Assembly (NCBI GenBank): GCA_002697475.1
Contig: NZVW01000082.1
Location: 1-9,144 of the forward strand
DNA: 9,144 nucleotides
Source: Aquimarina sp.
GTDB lineage: Bacteria; Bacteroidota; Bacteroidia; Flavobacteriales; Flavobacteriaceae
Reading direction: 5' to 3'
Shown here: one piece after another, positions 1-6,466 of the stretch
Layout: the number at the start of each line of letters is the position of its first letter
Position numbering within the stretch: position 1 is the first letter of the stretch
Notes under the pieces: model-generated
Databases searched by the model: none
Told to the model about the DNA's origin: nothing
What the model saw: only the letters and a program-made list of their open reading frames with translations
Translations under genes and position numbers: made by a program

Positions 1-1232
1 ATGTTAATGCCAAAGTTGGATACGCATTCTCTACATCTTTTAAGATTGAACTTTTTGGTAGTTTAGACCAGTATAAAAATGAATTTGACAATGGCGCGGG
101 TGCAGATGCGGATAATGATGCATTGAGCAGACAACTAAGAGGAGGTTTTAATGCAGAATATACTTATACTAATGGTAGTTTTGTAGTTAATAACAGTTAT
201 TCTTTGTTAGATAGAGACTTTTATGCAGACACGTACGGAACTAAAAATGAAAGTAGGTTCTACTCGTTTGATGTTTATAATCGCTATAACTTTAACGATA
301 TGTTCTATACCGTGATCGGGGTTAATGGCTCTAATAGCGATTATAATGGATTTAGTGCAGCTTCAAGAAACGATGAATTTATAAGAACGATTGATGATCA
401 TCAGGCAGATTTTGATATCATTGATCCTTATGTTAATGTGGTTTATACTTCGGATTTTGGGCTAAATATTAATGCAGGAGCTCGTCTTAATATGCACAGT
501 GAATATGATAATCATTTAGTGTATAGCATCAACCCTTCATACGTTTATAAGTTTGACAGTAATAGTGTTAAGTTCTTAGGGTCATATTCTACAGCATATA
601 TTACACCTTCATTATTTCAGCTATATTCGCCTAACTATGGAAATACTGATCTGGAACCAGAAGAGAATACTACTATTGAAGGAGGAGTAGAGTTTTCATC
701 AAAAGGTAAGTTCAGGTTTAGTGCAGTTTATTTCATGAGAAACGAAGAAAATTTTGTGGATTTTGTAGATACGGGAGGTTTTGTTTTTCAATATCAGAAT
801 ATCTCTGAAAGTTTTGATACTAATGGTCTGGAAGTAGAAGCTAATGCAAAGTTGCTGGAGAACAAGCTTTCTCTTTCCGGAAATCTTACTTATACCAAAA
901 TAGACGAAGAACTTTCTCAACTCAGAATTCCTGAAATTAAAGTTAATGCAGGAATAGGGTATCAATTATGTCCTAAGGCATATACTTCTCTCAATTTTCA
1001 GTACGTAGATGACAGAGATGATAGTTTCTTTAACGTCAATACTTTTACATCAGATGCAGTAGTACTTGAATCGTATATGTTGTTTGATTGGTATATTAAT
1101 TATCAGTTGTTAGATAATATGAAGGTATTTGCTTCAGTGGCTAACATAACTAATGAAGACTATCAGGAATTATATGGCTTTAGTACCAGAGGTAGAAATA
1201 CCAGAATAGGATTCAGTTTGAGTTTTCAATAA
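1..1232 (+). CDS. TonB-dependent outer-membrane receptor, BtuB-like, C-terminal part (5' truncated)
   Basis: The frame is open from base 3 with no start codon, so the gene begins before the window; 409 C-terminal residues are visible. Seen: alternating aromatic and polar beta-strand patterns throughout; a 'STAYITPSLFQLYSPNYGN' segment followed by 'LEPEENTTIEGGVEF', which matches the conserved barrel stretch of TonB-dependent receptors (BtuB: 'APNLGQLY..YGNPNLDPE'); and a C-terminus 'NITNEDYQELYGFSTRGRN' ending in alternating hydrophobics, as in the last strand of BtuB-type barrels. Such receptors import large ligands across the outer membrane using TonB/ExbBD energy. The plug domain and TonB box are outside the window, and cobalamin is only the best-guess ligand from barrel resemblance. 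A TTG at 123 is an internal leucine codon, not a start. The stop codon lies within the left arm of a terminator hairpin. Confidence 0.9.
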   Translation, partial: VNAKVGYAFSTSFKIELFGSLDQYKNEFDNGAGADADNDALSRQLRGGFNAEYTYTNGSFVVNNSYSLLDRDFYADTYGTKNESRFYSFDVYNRYNFNDMFYTVIGVNGSNSDYNGFSAASRNDEFIRTIDDHQADFDIIDPYVNVVYTSDFGLNINAGARLNMHSEYDNHLVYSINPSYVYKFDSNSVKFLGSYSTAYITPSLFQLYSPNYGNTDLEPEENTTIEGGVEFSSKGKFRFSAVYFMRNEENFVDFVDTGGFVFQYQNISESFDTNGLEVEANAKLLENKLSLSGNLTYTKIDEELSQLRIPEIKVNAGIGYQLCPKAYTSLNFQYVDDRDDSFFNVNTFTSDAVVLESYMLFDWYINYQLLDNMKVFASVANITNEDYQELYGFSTRGRNTRIGFSLSFQ

Positions 1233-1260
1233 AAATGGGGACTGATAAGTCCCCATTTTT
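1231..1260. terminator. Bidirectional intrinsic terminator between convergent genes
   Basis: A perfect 11-bp inverted repeat (1231-1241 AAAAATGGGGA with 1250-1260 TCCCCATTTTT) encloses an 8-base loop, CTGATAAG. The A-rich left end and T-rich right end give a U-tract on either strand. It begins inside the receptor's TAA stop and ends 4 bases before the stop codon of the opposing gene, so one hairpin can serve both transcripts. Confidence 0.9.
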
Positions 1261-1264
1261 GTTT

Positions 1265-2545
1265 TTATTGTTGAATAATTAAATCATCATTAGAACCAGG
1301 AAGTGGTGTAGGATAAATCGAAATCTCTCCAAGCTTTTTAAATTTCTTTATATACTGGTCATTTATGTGAACAATATAAGTTCCCTCGGGTAAATTATTA
1401 ATACTGGTAATTGATGAATTAGAAACTTGCTTATGGAGAACTAAAGAGTTATTCAATGATAATTTATATATTTTCAAATCATCTGTCGTCTTACTAGAAG
1501 AAAAGTAATCTACATTAAGTAAAGAATAACCTAGATCTAATTTAATTTGATTACGATTATCATTTTCGGAGTTTACAACTACAGGTATACTTACATAGTT
1601 GTTGTTAGGATTACCATCTTCACCATTTGTTTCAATATCTATAACTAAATAATAAAAGCCTGATTCAGGTAAAAAGTCTGAAGCAACTAAAGATGGATTT
1701 GTCACAAACTCACCATTTGGAGCTATGCTCGGAATATCTATGGTTTCATCGCCTGCAGGAATTCCTTCTTTGCTGTTATAATCTTTGGATAAATAAAATT
1801 TAAGTTTTGCAGGTGAAGAACTAATGAATCCCCTGTTTTTTATATTTAATTGTAAATTTAAGGCACTCCCTTCAAATGTCATTCTGTGATAGTTTACAGG
1901 AAATGTACCTCCTAAAAATCCTGGGTTCAAAGAACTTAAAATGGAAGAACAACAAATACTGCTAACAAAAGTATCTGATTCTGACAATTGTAAATCATAA
2001 CCTGAACCAGTCCCATCTTGATACTGTTCCCAACAAATAGGTTCTAACTCTGCTCTATCCGAGTTTGTATAATATTTAGCAGATAAAATATATCTTCCAA
2101 AAGTAAAATCATTGTTGAATCTATATTCTAGAATCCTAATAGAACTTGTATAGACCTTAAAGGAGGCACCTGGTAGATCAAAATATTCTCCATAATAGAT
2201 TTTTTTACCTGAGGATTCAACAAAATCATTAGGACTAACTATTTTGGTGTTAATTGTTGTATAATCACCACTATTAGGGTTGTTTTTTCCTCTTAAGGAA
2301 ATTTCTATTTTATAATATACATCATTTAATGTTTCAGATTGAATATAGTCTAAAACATCACCCGAAAACATAACAAATGCTCTAACGTTCGTGGGACAAT
2401 TAGTTGAACCATATAGTCTACTTGTCCTAGGTTCAATTGTTCCATTATAGTTTAATTGATTTATATAATAAGTGGGAACAACAGTTTGCGAAAGCGTTAT
2501 CGAAGTTACGAGCAGGAAAAAAAGGTTTAATAAAAGTTTTCTCAT
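1265..2545 (-). CDS. Exported protein with CARDB-like domain and type IX sorting-domain-like C-terminus, function unknown
   Basis: This is a 426-residue secreted protein whose function I do not recognise. Residues 1-20 form a signal peptide (basic MRK, hydrophobic core, probable cleavage near the Ser19-Gln20 junction). Residues about 25-200 are beta-rich with four cysteines in 'ICW' and 'SICCS'. Residues about 205-325 resemble a CARDB/Ig-like module: 'LNLQLNIKNRG', 'LKFYLSKD', then 'YYLVIDIETNGE..PNNNY'. Residues about 335-404 resemble the second half of a type A type IX secretion (Por) sorting domain, with 'LKIYKLSLNNSLVLHKQ' and 'NLPEGTYIVHI....KKFKKL'. The final 22 residues, with 'ISIYPTP....NDDLII', look like the motif that normally opens that domain. 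Surface attachment or secretion by the type IX system is therefore plausible but unproven. It follows the S41 peptidase gene in the same direction across a 73-base gap that may hold a terminator and a promoter. Confidence 0.85.
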   Translation of the reverse strand: MRKLLLNLFFLLVTSITLSQTVVPTYYINQLNYNGTIEPRTSRLYGSTNCPTNVRAFVMFSGDVLDYIQSETLNDVYYKIEISLRGKNNPNSGDYTTINTKIVSPNDFVESSGKKIYYGEYFDLPGASFKVYTSSIRILEYRFNNDFTFGRYILSAKYYTNSDRAELEPICWEQYQDGTGSGYDLQLSESDTFVSSICCSSILSSLNPGFLGGTFPVNYHRMTFEGSALNLQLNIKNRGFISSSPAKLKFYLSKDYNSKEGIPAGDETIDIPSIAPNGEFVTNPSLVASDFLPESGFYYLVIDIETNGEDGNPNNNYVSIPVVVNSENDNRNQIKLDLGYSLLNVDYFSSSKTTDDLKIYKLSLNNSLVLHKQVSNSSITSINNLPEGTYIVHINDQYIKKFKKLGEISIYPTPLPGSNDDLIIQQ

Positions 2546-2573
2546 ATTTAAAATTATTTTAAGTTGTTATTAA

Positions 2574-2581
2574 CAAAGTAA
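2574..2581 (-). promoter_or_regulatory. Possible Bacteroidota -7 box for the CARDB-like gene
   Basis: Read on the minus strand the octamer is TTACTTTG, one mismatch from the Bacteroidota primary-sigma -7 consensus TAnnTTTG, and it lies 28 bases before the ATG. A T-rich stretch sits about 20 bases further upstream, but no clean TTG -33 element is visible. The region is very AT-rich, so a chance match is a real possibility. Confidence 0.3.
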
Positions 2582-2600
2582 AAGTATTGAAAAAACTTGT

Positions 2601-2630
2601 AAAAAATGATAAATTAATCTAATTATCATT
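2601..2630 (-). terminator. AT-rich probable intrinsic terminator after the S41 peptidase gene
   Basis: The arms AATGATAA (2605-2612) and TTATCATT (2623-2630) are perfect 8-bp complements. A further 3 bp can pair across a one-base bulge, closing a 3-base loop. On the minus strand the hairpin overlaps the last codons and stop codon of the peptidase gene and runs into a T-tract (2601-2606). The stem has only one G:C pair per arm outside the loop, so termination may be partial, leaving some read-through into the next gene. Confidence 0.45.
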
Positions 2631-4052
2631 AATGATGTACATACGTTCATAATCTAGATTAAGCATATTGCTGTCACCCAAGTTTTCAAGTTCGTTTACA
2701 TCATATTTAGCAATGCGATTACCTAAAATATAATTAATTGCAGCTTCTAATAAAGGTTCATTCGGCTCACCCAGAACTCCGAGATTGGAGTAATTTTCAG
2801 CTAGTTCTACGTCAGGAGTAAAACCTTCATAATAATCTGTGAAACCTACTGAATTCAGGGATTTTAAAACTAAAGGCTGAATCGCATAAGTATGACCTCT
2901 ATTCAAATCTGAAGAATCACGTCTAAAATTACCTGAATCATATAAAGTCACTGAAGCCTGAAATTTACCTCGTGTAGCAGTTCCTATCTGGATCACCTGG
3001 ATATAAGGATCCAGACCGTTGATGACTAATTCGCTGGCAGATGCGGAACTTCTGGTGGTAAGTACATATAGTCTGTTGAGGTTAAGGCTATTTATCGCTG
3101 CACCTGTTCTTATAGTGTTATTAAAGAGGTTAGTTCCTCCAAACTGCTCTTGTCTGTCTGCATTCCACTGTTCTGTAGAGAAAATTTGACCATTAAACTG
3201 TCCTGTGATCATGCTAGATAAGTCAATGGCAGTATCCACTCGACCACCTCCGTTATATCTTAAATCCAGAATTAAGTCGGTAACTCCGGCACTTTTTAGT
3301 TGCCCGAAAGCCTGATTTAATTGTGCATCAAAATCTGCAGTAAAGGCGTTGTACATTATGTAACCCACAGGGTTTCCTCCTACATCAATAGTCTTGCTAA
3401 TATATACCGGATTTTCAGTATACTGAGATTTAGTCAATGGAATAGACTCTCCTGTAGGAGTTACTGTAGCCCCATCAAATGTTGCTAACCCTATAGTGTA
3501 AGAGTTTTGAGCTATTAGTGTTCTAAAGTTTTGATCATTTAACTGAGTACCATCAATGGTATTAAATATATCTCCCCTTTCAACTCCTTTTGTTTCGGCG
3601 TCTGTTCCTGGAAGTACATATCTTACATATCCAAAAACCAAGGACTCGTTAGGAGCAGGATATCGAACCAGACCAAATTCCATTCCATTATTTAATGTAA
3701 TCCCATCAAAAGCCTGCTCCAAGGCAATGTAATCATCCACTAAAAAACTAAAGTCATCTATAGGTAAACCACTAGCAGGATCAATTTCATCGGTTTTAAC
3801 ATCTTCAAAAATGGCTTCAGGTGTTGAAAATCCGTTTAGATAATCTGTATATTGTTGATCTGAAGAAAATCGGTCATTGGCCAGATCCGGCACCAAACCT
3901 TTATATAGGTAGAAGACGTTCATTCCCTTCCAGATAAAATCTTTGATCTCTAGGCTGGTAGCAGTACTGGGAGAATCATCATTGTCATTAAAACAGCTCA
4001 CTATAGAGCTGCTAAGAATCAGCAGTACTACAAACGGCAATAATTTTTTCAT
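2619..4052 (-). CDS. S41 family (C-terminal processing) peptidase, lipoprotein
   Basis: This 477-residue predicted serine peptidase is anchored by lipid. The N-terminus is a lipoprotein signal ending in 'SIVSC' (Cys20), followed by an Asp/Asn-rich linker (21-28). Residues about 35-120 form the helical N-terminal region seen in Bacteroidota S41 lipoproteins. Residues about 120-200 are PDZ-like ('LPGTDAETKGVERGDIFNTIDG'). The catalytic S41 core follows with 'DLILDLRYNGGGRVDTA' (about 259-275) and 'TRSSASASELVINGL' (about 333-347). The nucleophile should be Ser338 and the general base Lys363 in 'TATRGKF'; their 25-residue spacing equals that of Ser430 and Lys455 in E. coli Prc. Lys363 is followed by Phe rather than the common Gly. 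The usual role of the family is cleavage of proteins near their C-termini; the substrate is unknown. The gene is divergent from the ECF sigma operon across 151 bases. Confidence 0.93.
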   Translation of the reverse strand: MKKLLPFVVLLILSSSIVSCFNDNDDSPSTATSLEIKDFIWKGMNVFYLYKGLVPDLANDRFSSDQQYTDYLNGFSTPEAIFEDVKTDEIDPASGLPIDDFSFLVDDYIALEQAFDGITLNNGMEFGLVRYPAPNESLVFGYVRYVLPGTDAETKGVERGDIFNTIDGTQLNDQNFRTLIAQNSYTIGLATFDGATVTPTGESIPLTKSQYTENPVYISKTIDVGGNPVGYIMYNAFTADFDAQLNQAFGQLKSAGVTDLILDLRYNGGGRVDTAIDLSSMITGQFNGQIFSTEQWNADRQEQFGGTNLFNNTIRTGAAINSLNLNRLYVLTTRSSASASELVINGLDPYIQVIQIGTATRGKFQASVTLYDSGNFRRDSSDLNRGHTYAIQPLVLKSLNSVGFTDYYEGFTPDVELAENYSNLGVLGEPNEPLLEAAINYILGNRIAKYDVNELENLGDSNMLNLDYERMYIINDN

Positions 4053-4112
4053 AGAAATTTTATTTATAAAACACTAAAAGTAGGAACTTTATTATAAAAT
4101 TTAATAAAGTGA

Positions 4113-4138
4113 TGTAACAAATTATATACATAGTCGTC
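4113..4138 (+). promoter_or_regulatory. Probable ECF-type promoter of the sigma factor operon
   Basis: A -35-like TGTAAC (4113-4118) is followed after exactly 16 bases by a -10-like CGTC (4135-4138). The AAC-type -35 and CGTC-type -10 with about 16-bp spacing are the hallmark of promoters read by ECF sigma factors, which often activate their own genes. Transcription would start near 4145, giving a leader of about 60 bases before the ATG at 4204. I see no second copy of this pair in the window, including ahead of either DUF4252 gene. It is not a TAnnTTTG housekeeping promoter. Confidence 0.6.
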
Positions 4139-4203
4139 TCCCTTATATAAAACTAACAGTACTGAAGTTGTAAATAGTTTTTAAACAACAACTAACCAAT
4201 AAA

Positions 4204-4713
4204 ATGAAAGAAAGAGCATTTATAGCACTTACTAATGGATTTAAAGATAAACTTTTTCGTTTAGCAAAAAGATTATTGGTAAGTCAGGAGGAGGCAGAAG
4301 ACGCCACTCAGGAGGTGCTGTTAAAATTATGGAAAAACAAAGGCAAAATGGCAGAATACAAAAATGTAGAAGCCTTTGCGATGACAATGACAAAAAATTA
4401 TTGCTACGATAAGCTTAAAGCTAAAGAGAATAATAACCTTAAGATCGTACACAGTAATTATAAGGATGAAAGACCATCGCTGCAAAAACAAGTCGAAGCT
4501 AAAGATAGCGTAGACTGGGTAGGTAAGATATTAGATACTTTACCTGAGCAGCAAAGAATGATCATTCAACTTAGAGACATAGAAGAATATGATAACACGG
4601 AGATTGCAGAAATGCTGGGCATAAATGAATCAGCAGTAAGAGCAGCAATCAGCCGTGGAAGAAAAAAAATAAGAGAAGAATTAATAAAAAAGCACAATTA
4701 TGGAGTTGGCTAG
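4204..4713 (+). CDS. RNA polymerase sigma factor, ECF subfamily
   Basis: This 169-residue sigma-70-family protein contains only regions 2 and 4, the typical ECF size and layout. Region 2 (about 10-75) includes 'AEDATQEVLLKLW', the conserved core-binding motif, and 'VEAFAMTMTKNYCYDKLKA', the 2.3-2.4 region that melts and reads the -10. A charged linker (about 76-105) follows. Region 4 (about 107-161) has 'LDTLPEQQRMIIQLRDIEEYDNTEIAEMLG' and the helix-turn-helix 'INESAVRAAISRGRKKIRE', which reads the -35. The gene heads a plus-strand unit, and its last 14 bases overlap the next gene, a translational-coupling arrangement common for sigma/anti-sigma pairs. An ECF-like promoter upstream suggests autoregulation. 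The stimulus cannot be told from sequence. Confidence 0.95.
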   Translation: MKERAFIALTNGFKDKLFRLAKRLLVSQEEAEDATQEVLLKLWKNKGKMAEYKNVEAFAMTMTKNYCYDKLKAKENNNLKIVHSNYKDERPSLQKQVEAKDSVDWVGKILDTLPEQQRMIIQLRDIEEYDNTEIAEMLGINESAVRAAISRGRKKIREELIKKHNYGVG

Positions 4714-5146
4714 AATTGAAAAATTGTTAGATAAGTATTTTGAAGGCGAAACGACCATTTCTGAAGAAAAAGAATTAAAGGTTTACTTTACCGGAGAAAC
4801 TGTGCCGTCACATCTGGAGAAATACAAAGATCTGTTTGGCTATTTTTCAAACCAAAGCGAAGTGGTAGCTACAAGAGAAACCACCTTGCCAAAACAGACT
4901 ACAATGGTCAGGTATCTGTATCCTTTTATTGGTGTAGCAGCCTCGATAGCAGTAGTCATAGGAATTTTTATGAGTATTCCGGATCCTGATACAACTCAGG
5001 TAGCGGATACCTATGAAGATCCTGAAATAGCACTTCAAAAGACTAAAGAAGTCCTCAGTTTAGTCGCGCAATATATGAATGAGGGCAAAAAGGATTTAGT
5101 GTACCTGAATGAATTCGAAAACACTACAAACAAATTAATAAAGTAG
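4700..5146 (+). CDS. Small single-pass membrane protein, probable anti-sigma factor
   Basis: The product has 148 residues. An acidic, helical N-terminal cytoplasmic part (about 1-50) opens with 'ARIEKLLDKYFEGETTISEEKELKVYF', which resembles the start of anti-sigma and FecR-like regulators of Bacteroidota (short helix, 'YF.GE.T..EE..L..Y'). One hydrophobic segment at about 72-91 is preceded by an Arg and followed by an acidic stretch, so the short C-terminus (about 92-148) should be periplasmic. No zinc-binding HxxxCxxC motif is present, so it is not a classic ZAS-type anti-sigma. The start at 4700 overlaps the sigma gene by 14 bases in another frame, implying coupled translation and matched amounts. 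Anti-sigma function is inferred from position, topology and N-terminal pattern, not from a recognised catalytic or binding motif. Confidence 0.85.
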   Translation: MELARIEKLLDKYFEGETTISEEKELKVYFTGETVPSHLEKYKDLFGYFSNQSEVVATRETTLPKQTTMVRYLYPFIGVAASIAVVIGIFMSIPDPDTTQVADTYEDPEIALQKTKEVLSLVAQYMNEGKKDLVYLNEFENTTNKLIK

Positions 5147-5168
5147 AAAGAATCAAACACAAACTATG

Positions 5169-5197
5169 CTCTGATGCCGATTTTATCAGGGTTTTTT
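5169..5197 (+). terminator. Intra-operon hairpin with T-tract (possible attenuating terminator)
   Basis: The arms CTCTGAT (5169-5175) and ATCAGGG (5185-5191) pair over 7 bp with one G:T, enclose a 9-base loop and are followed at once by six Ts (5192-5197). The hairpin lies 23 bases after the stop of the membrane regulator gene and 15 bases before the first DUF4252 start. I see no clear promoter between it and the DUF4252 gene, so it may act as a partial terminator lowering downstream expression. Confidence 0.6.
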
Positions 5198-5211
5198 AAA
5201 ACGAACGTATT

Positions 5212-5748
5212 ATGAAAAAGTTAATAGTAATTTTAGTTATTGCGCTTGTCCCATACTTTGCAGTTGCACAGAGCGCATTTGATAAATATGAAAACATGAA
5301 GGATGTATCTTCAGTAGTTATTACCAGTAAAATGTTCAAGCTTTTAAGCAAGATTGATGTAGAGGCTGATGATGCTGAAGTGCAGGAATTTATGGATATG
5401 GTAGAAAAAATCAAAAACATCAAAGTATTTGCAACTTCAAACCTAGAAGTAGGAGAAAAAATGAAGTCTGATGTAAATAAATATCTTAGTGGCTCTTCAT
5501 TAGAGGAATTAATGAGAGTAAATAGTGATGGTAAGAATGTAAGATTTTACTCTAAGCCGGGTAAGGATGAAGACCACGTTAGCGAGCTGTTTATGTTTAT
5601 TGATGGTGTTAAAGACTCTGGAGACGGACCTAATACAGTAGTACTTACTTTAGTAGGAGATATAGATCTTAAGCAGATATCTAAGCTAACAGAAAAAATG
5701 AATATTCCTGGTGGTGAAGAGCTGAAAAAGGTGGAAAAGAAGAACTAA
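5212..5748 (+). CDS. DUF4252 domain protein, exported (copy 1)
   Basis: This 178-residue protein is of the DUF4252 type, whose biochemical role is unknown. A signal peptide covers residues 1-19, with cleavage expected after 'AVA' before Gln20. The mature part starts with 'FDKYENMKDVSSVVITSKMFKLLSKID', the usual opening of this family, followed by 'IKNIKVFATSN' and a central 'YLSGSSLEELMRVNSDG' (91-107) that the next DUF4252 protein mirrors. Near the end 'VVLTLVGDIDLKQISKLTEKM' is the conserved beta-strand plus 'GDIDL' element. The C-terminus is Lys-rich. There is no lipobox, so a soluble periplasmic protein is predicted. It lies in the ECF sigma unit, 65 bases after the regulator gene, which suggests it is a product or sensor component of that response. 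Confidence 0.9.
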   Translation: MKKLIVILVIALVPYFAVAQSAFDKYENMKDVSSVVITSKMFKLLSKIDVEADDAEVQEFMDMVEKIKNIKVFATSNLEVGEKMKSDVNKYLSGSSLEELMRVNSDGKNVRFYSKPGKDEDHVSELFMFIDGVKDSGDGPNTVVLTLVGDIDLKQISKLTEKMNIPGGEELKKVEKKN

Positions 5749-5778
5749 ACCTCTTTTCTTAACGAAAATAATAAAACA

Positions 5779-5810
5779 AGACTCGGAGAATAGTCTCCGG
5801 GTCTGTTTTT
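5779..5810 (+). terminator. Strong intrinsic terminator between the two DUF4252 genes
   Basis: The arms AGACTCGGAGA (5779-5789) and TCTCCGGGTCT (5794-5804) pair over 11 bp with one G:T. They enclose a 4-base loop (ATAG) and are followed by GTTTTT. It stands 30 bases after the stop of the first DUF4252 gene. As the second DUF4252 gene has no obvious promoter in the remaining 35 bases, either some read-through occurs or an unrecognised promoter lies near here. Confidence 0.8.
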
Positions 5811-5845
5811 AATCCAATTATAAACAATCAATCAAAAAAATAGAC

Positions 5846-6385
5846 ATGAAAACATTAATTCAAATAATAGCAGCGATCTGTTTTTCTTTAGCAGTTACAA
5901 GTTGTAATAGCGAGCCTTCTCTACAACAATATTTTGTAGATCGTCAAAATGATAATGAGTTTATAGCAGTTGACTTACCTTCAAGTTTGTTGGATAAGGA
6001 AAAGATAGAGTTGTCAAAAGATGAAAAAGAAGCTCTGGAGAGTATTAAGAAAGTTAACTTTTTAGCTTTACCCTTAAATAGCTCCAACGAAGCAAAAATG
6101 GCCAAGGAGTCTGAGGAGATTACTAAAATTCTAAGTTCTGAGAAGTATGAAACATTAATGCGTTTTGGTTCTAATGGAATGAGTGCAGTATTAAAATATC
6201 AGGGAGATGATGATGATATCGATGAGGTAATTGTTTTTGCTACACATCAGGAAAAAGGATTAGCCTTAGTACGATTATTAGGAGATAATATGCGTCCGGA
6301 AAAGATGGCCTCCTTAATGCGTTCAGTAGAAAAAGGTAATTTAGACCTTAGTGCTTTAGAACAAATAGCCAAAACATTTGAATAA
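5846..6385 (+). CDS. DUF4252 domain lipoprotein (copy 2)
   Basis: This 179-residue paralogue of the preceding DUF4252 protein has a lipoprotein signal peptide: hydrophobic residues 4-17, then lipobox 'AVTSC' with Cys20 as the lipidated residue. The mature protein opens 'CNSEPSLQQYFVDRQNDNEF', the lipoprotein form of the family's start. 'ILSSEKYETLMRFGSNG' (95-111) lines up with 'YLSGSSLEELMRVNSDG' of copy 1, and 'VRLLGDNMRPEKMASL' with its 'LTLVGDIDLKQISKL'. An acidic cluster 'DDDDIDE' (121-127) is notable. It should be membrane-anchored in the envelope while copy 1 is soluble, so the two may act as a pair. It is last in the plus-strand unit. Function unknown; placement in DUF4252 is from pattern recall. 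Confidence 0.88.
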   Translation: MKTLIQIIAAICFSLAVTSCNSEPSLQQYFVDRQNDNEFIAVDLPSSLLDKEKIELSKDEKEALESIKKVNFLALPLNSSNEAKMAKESEEITKILSSEKYETLMRFGSNGMSAVLKYQGDDDDIDEVIVFATHQEKGLALVRLLGDNMRPEKMASLMRSVEKGNLDLSALEQIAKTFE

Positions 6386-6413
6386 AACAAATAGAATGGT
6401 TTTTCAATATAAG

Positions 6414-6445
6414 AAAAAAGCTTCTGAGTAATCAGAAGCTTTTTT
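6414..6445. terminator. Bidirectional intrinsic terminator between DUF4252 gene and purB
   Basis: A perfect 14-bp inverted repeat (6414-6427 AAAAAAGCTTCTGA with 6432-6445 TCAGAAGCTTTTTT) has a 4-base GTAA loop. The six As and six Ts at the outer ends supply a U-tract on either strand. It lies 28 bases after one stop codon and 21 bases from the other, between convergent genes. Confidence 0.93.
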
Positions 6446-6466
6446 GCTATTGGGGTATTTTATAAT

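Noticed and set aside
123..125. TTG as start of a 369-residue protein
   Set aside because: The frame is open upstream to base 3 with beta-barrel-like sequence, so this is an internal leucine codon of a truncated receptor gene.
4096..4131. TATAATTTG on the minus strand as a promoter for the S41 peptidase gene
   Set aside because: It needs an extra base in TAnnTTTG, and no TTG -33 element is at a fitting distance. It also overlaps the ECF-like boxes in AT-rich sequence, so it is too weak to annotate.
4167..4189. Inverted repeat GTTGT/ACAAC in the leader of the sigma gene
   Set aside because: Only 5 bp of pairing with a 13-base AT-rich interior; such matches are expected by chance here.
4847..5038. 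Minus-strand 63-residue frame
   Set aside because: It lies wholly inside the probable anti-sigma gene, is rich in Cys, Tyr and Arg, and has no family resemblance: a shadow frame.
5196..5423. Minus-strand 75-residue frame over the first DUF4252 gene
   Set aside because: The Ser-rich antisense translation overlaps a clear signal-peptide-bearing coding gene; nothing supports it independently.
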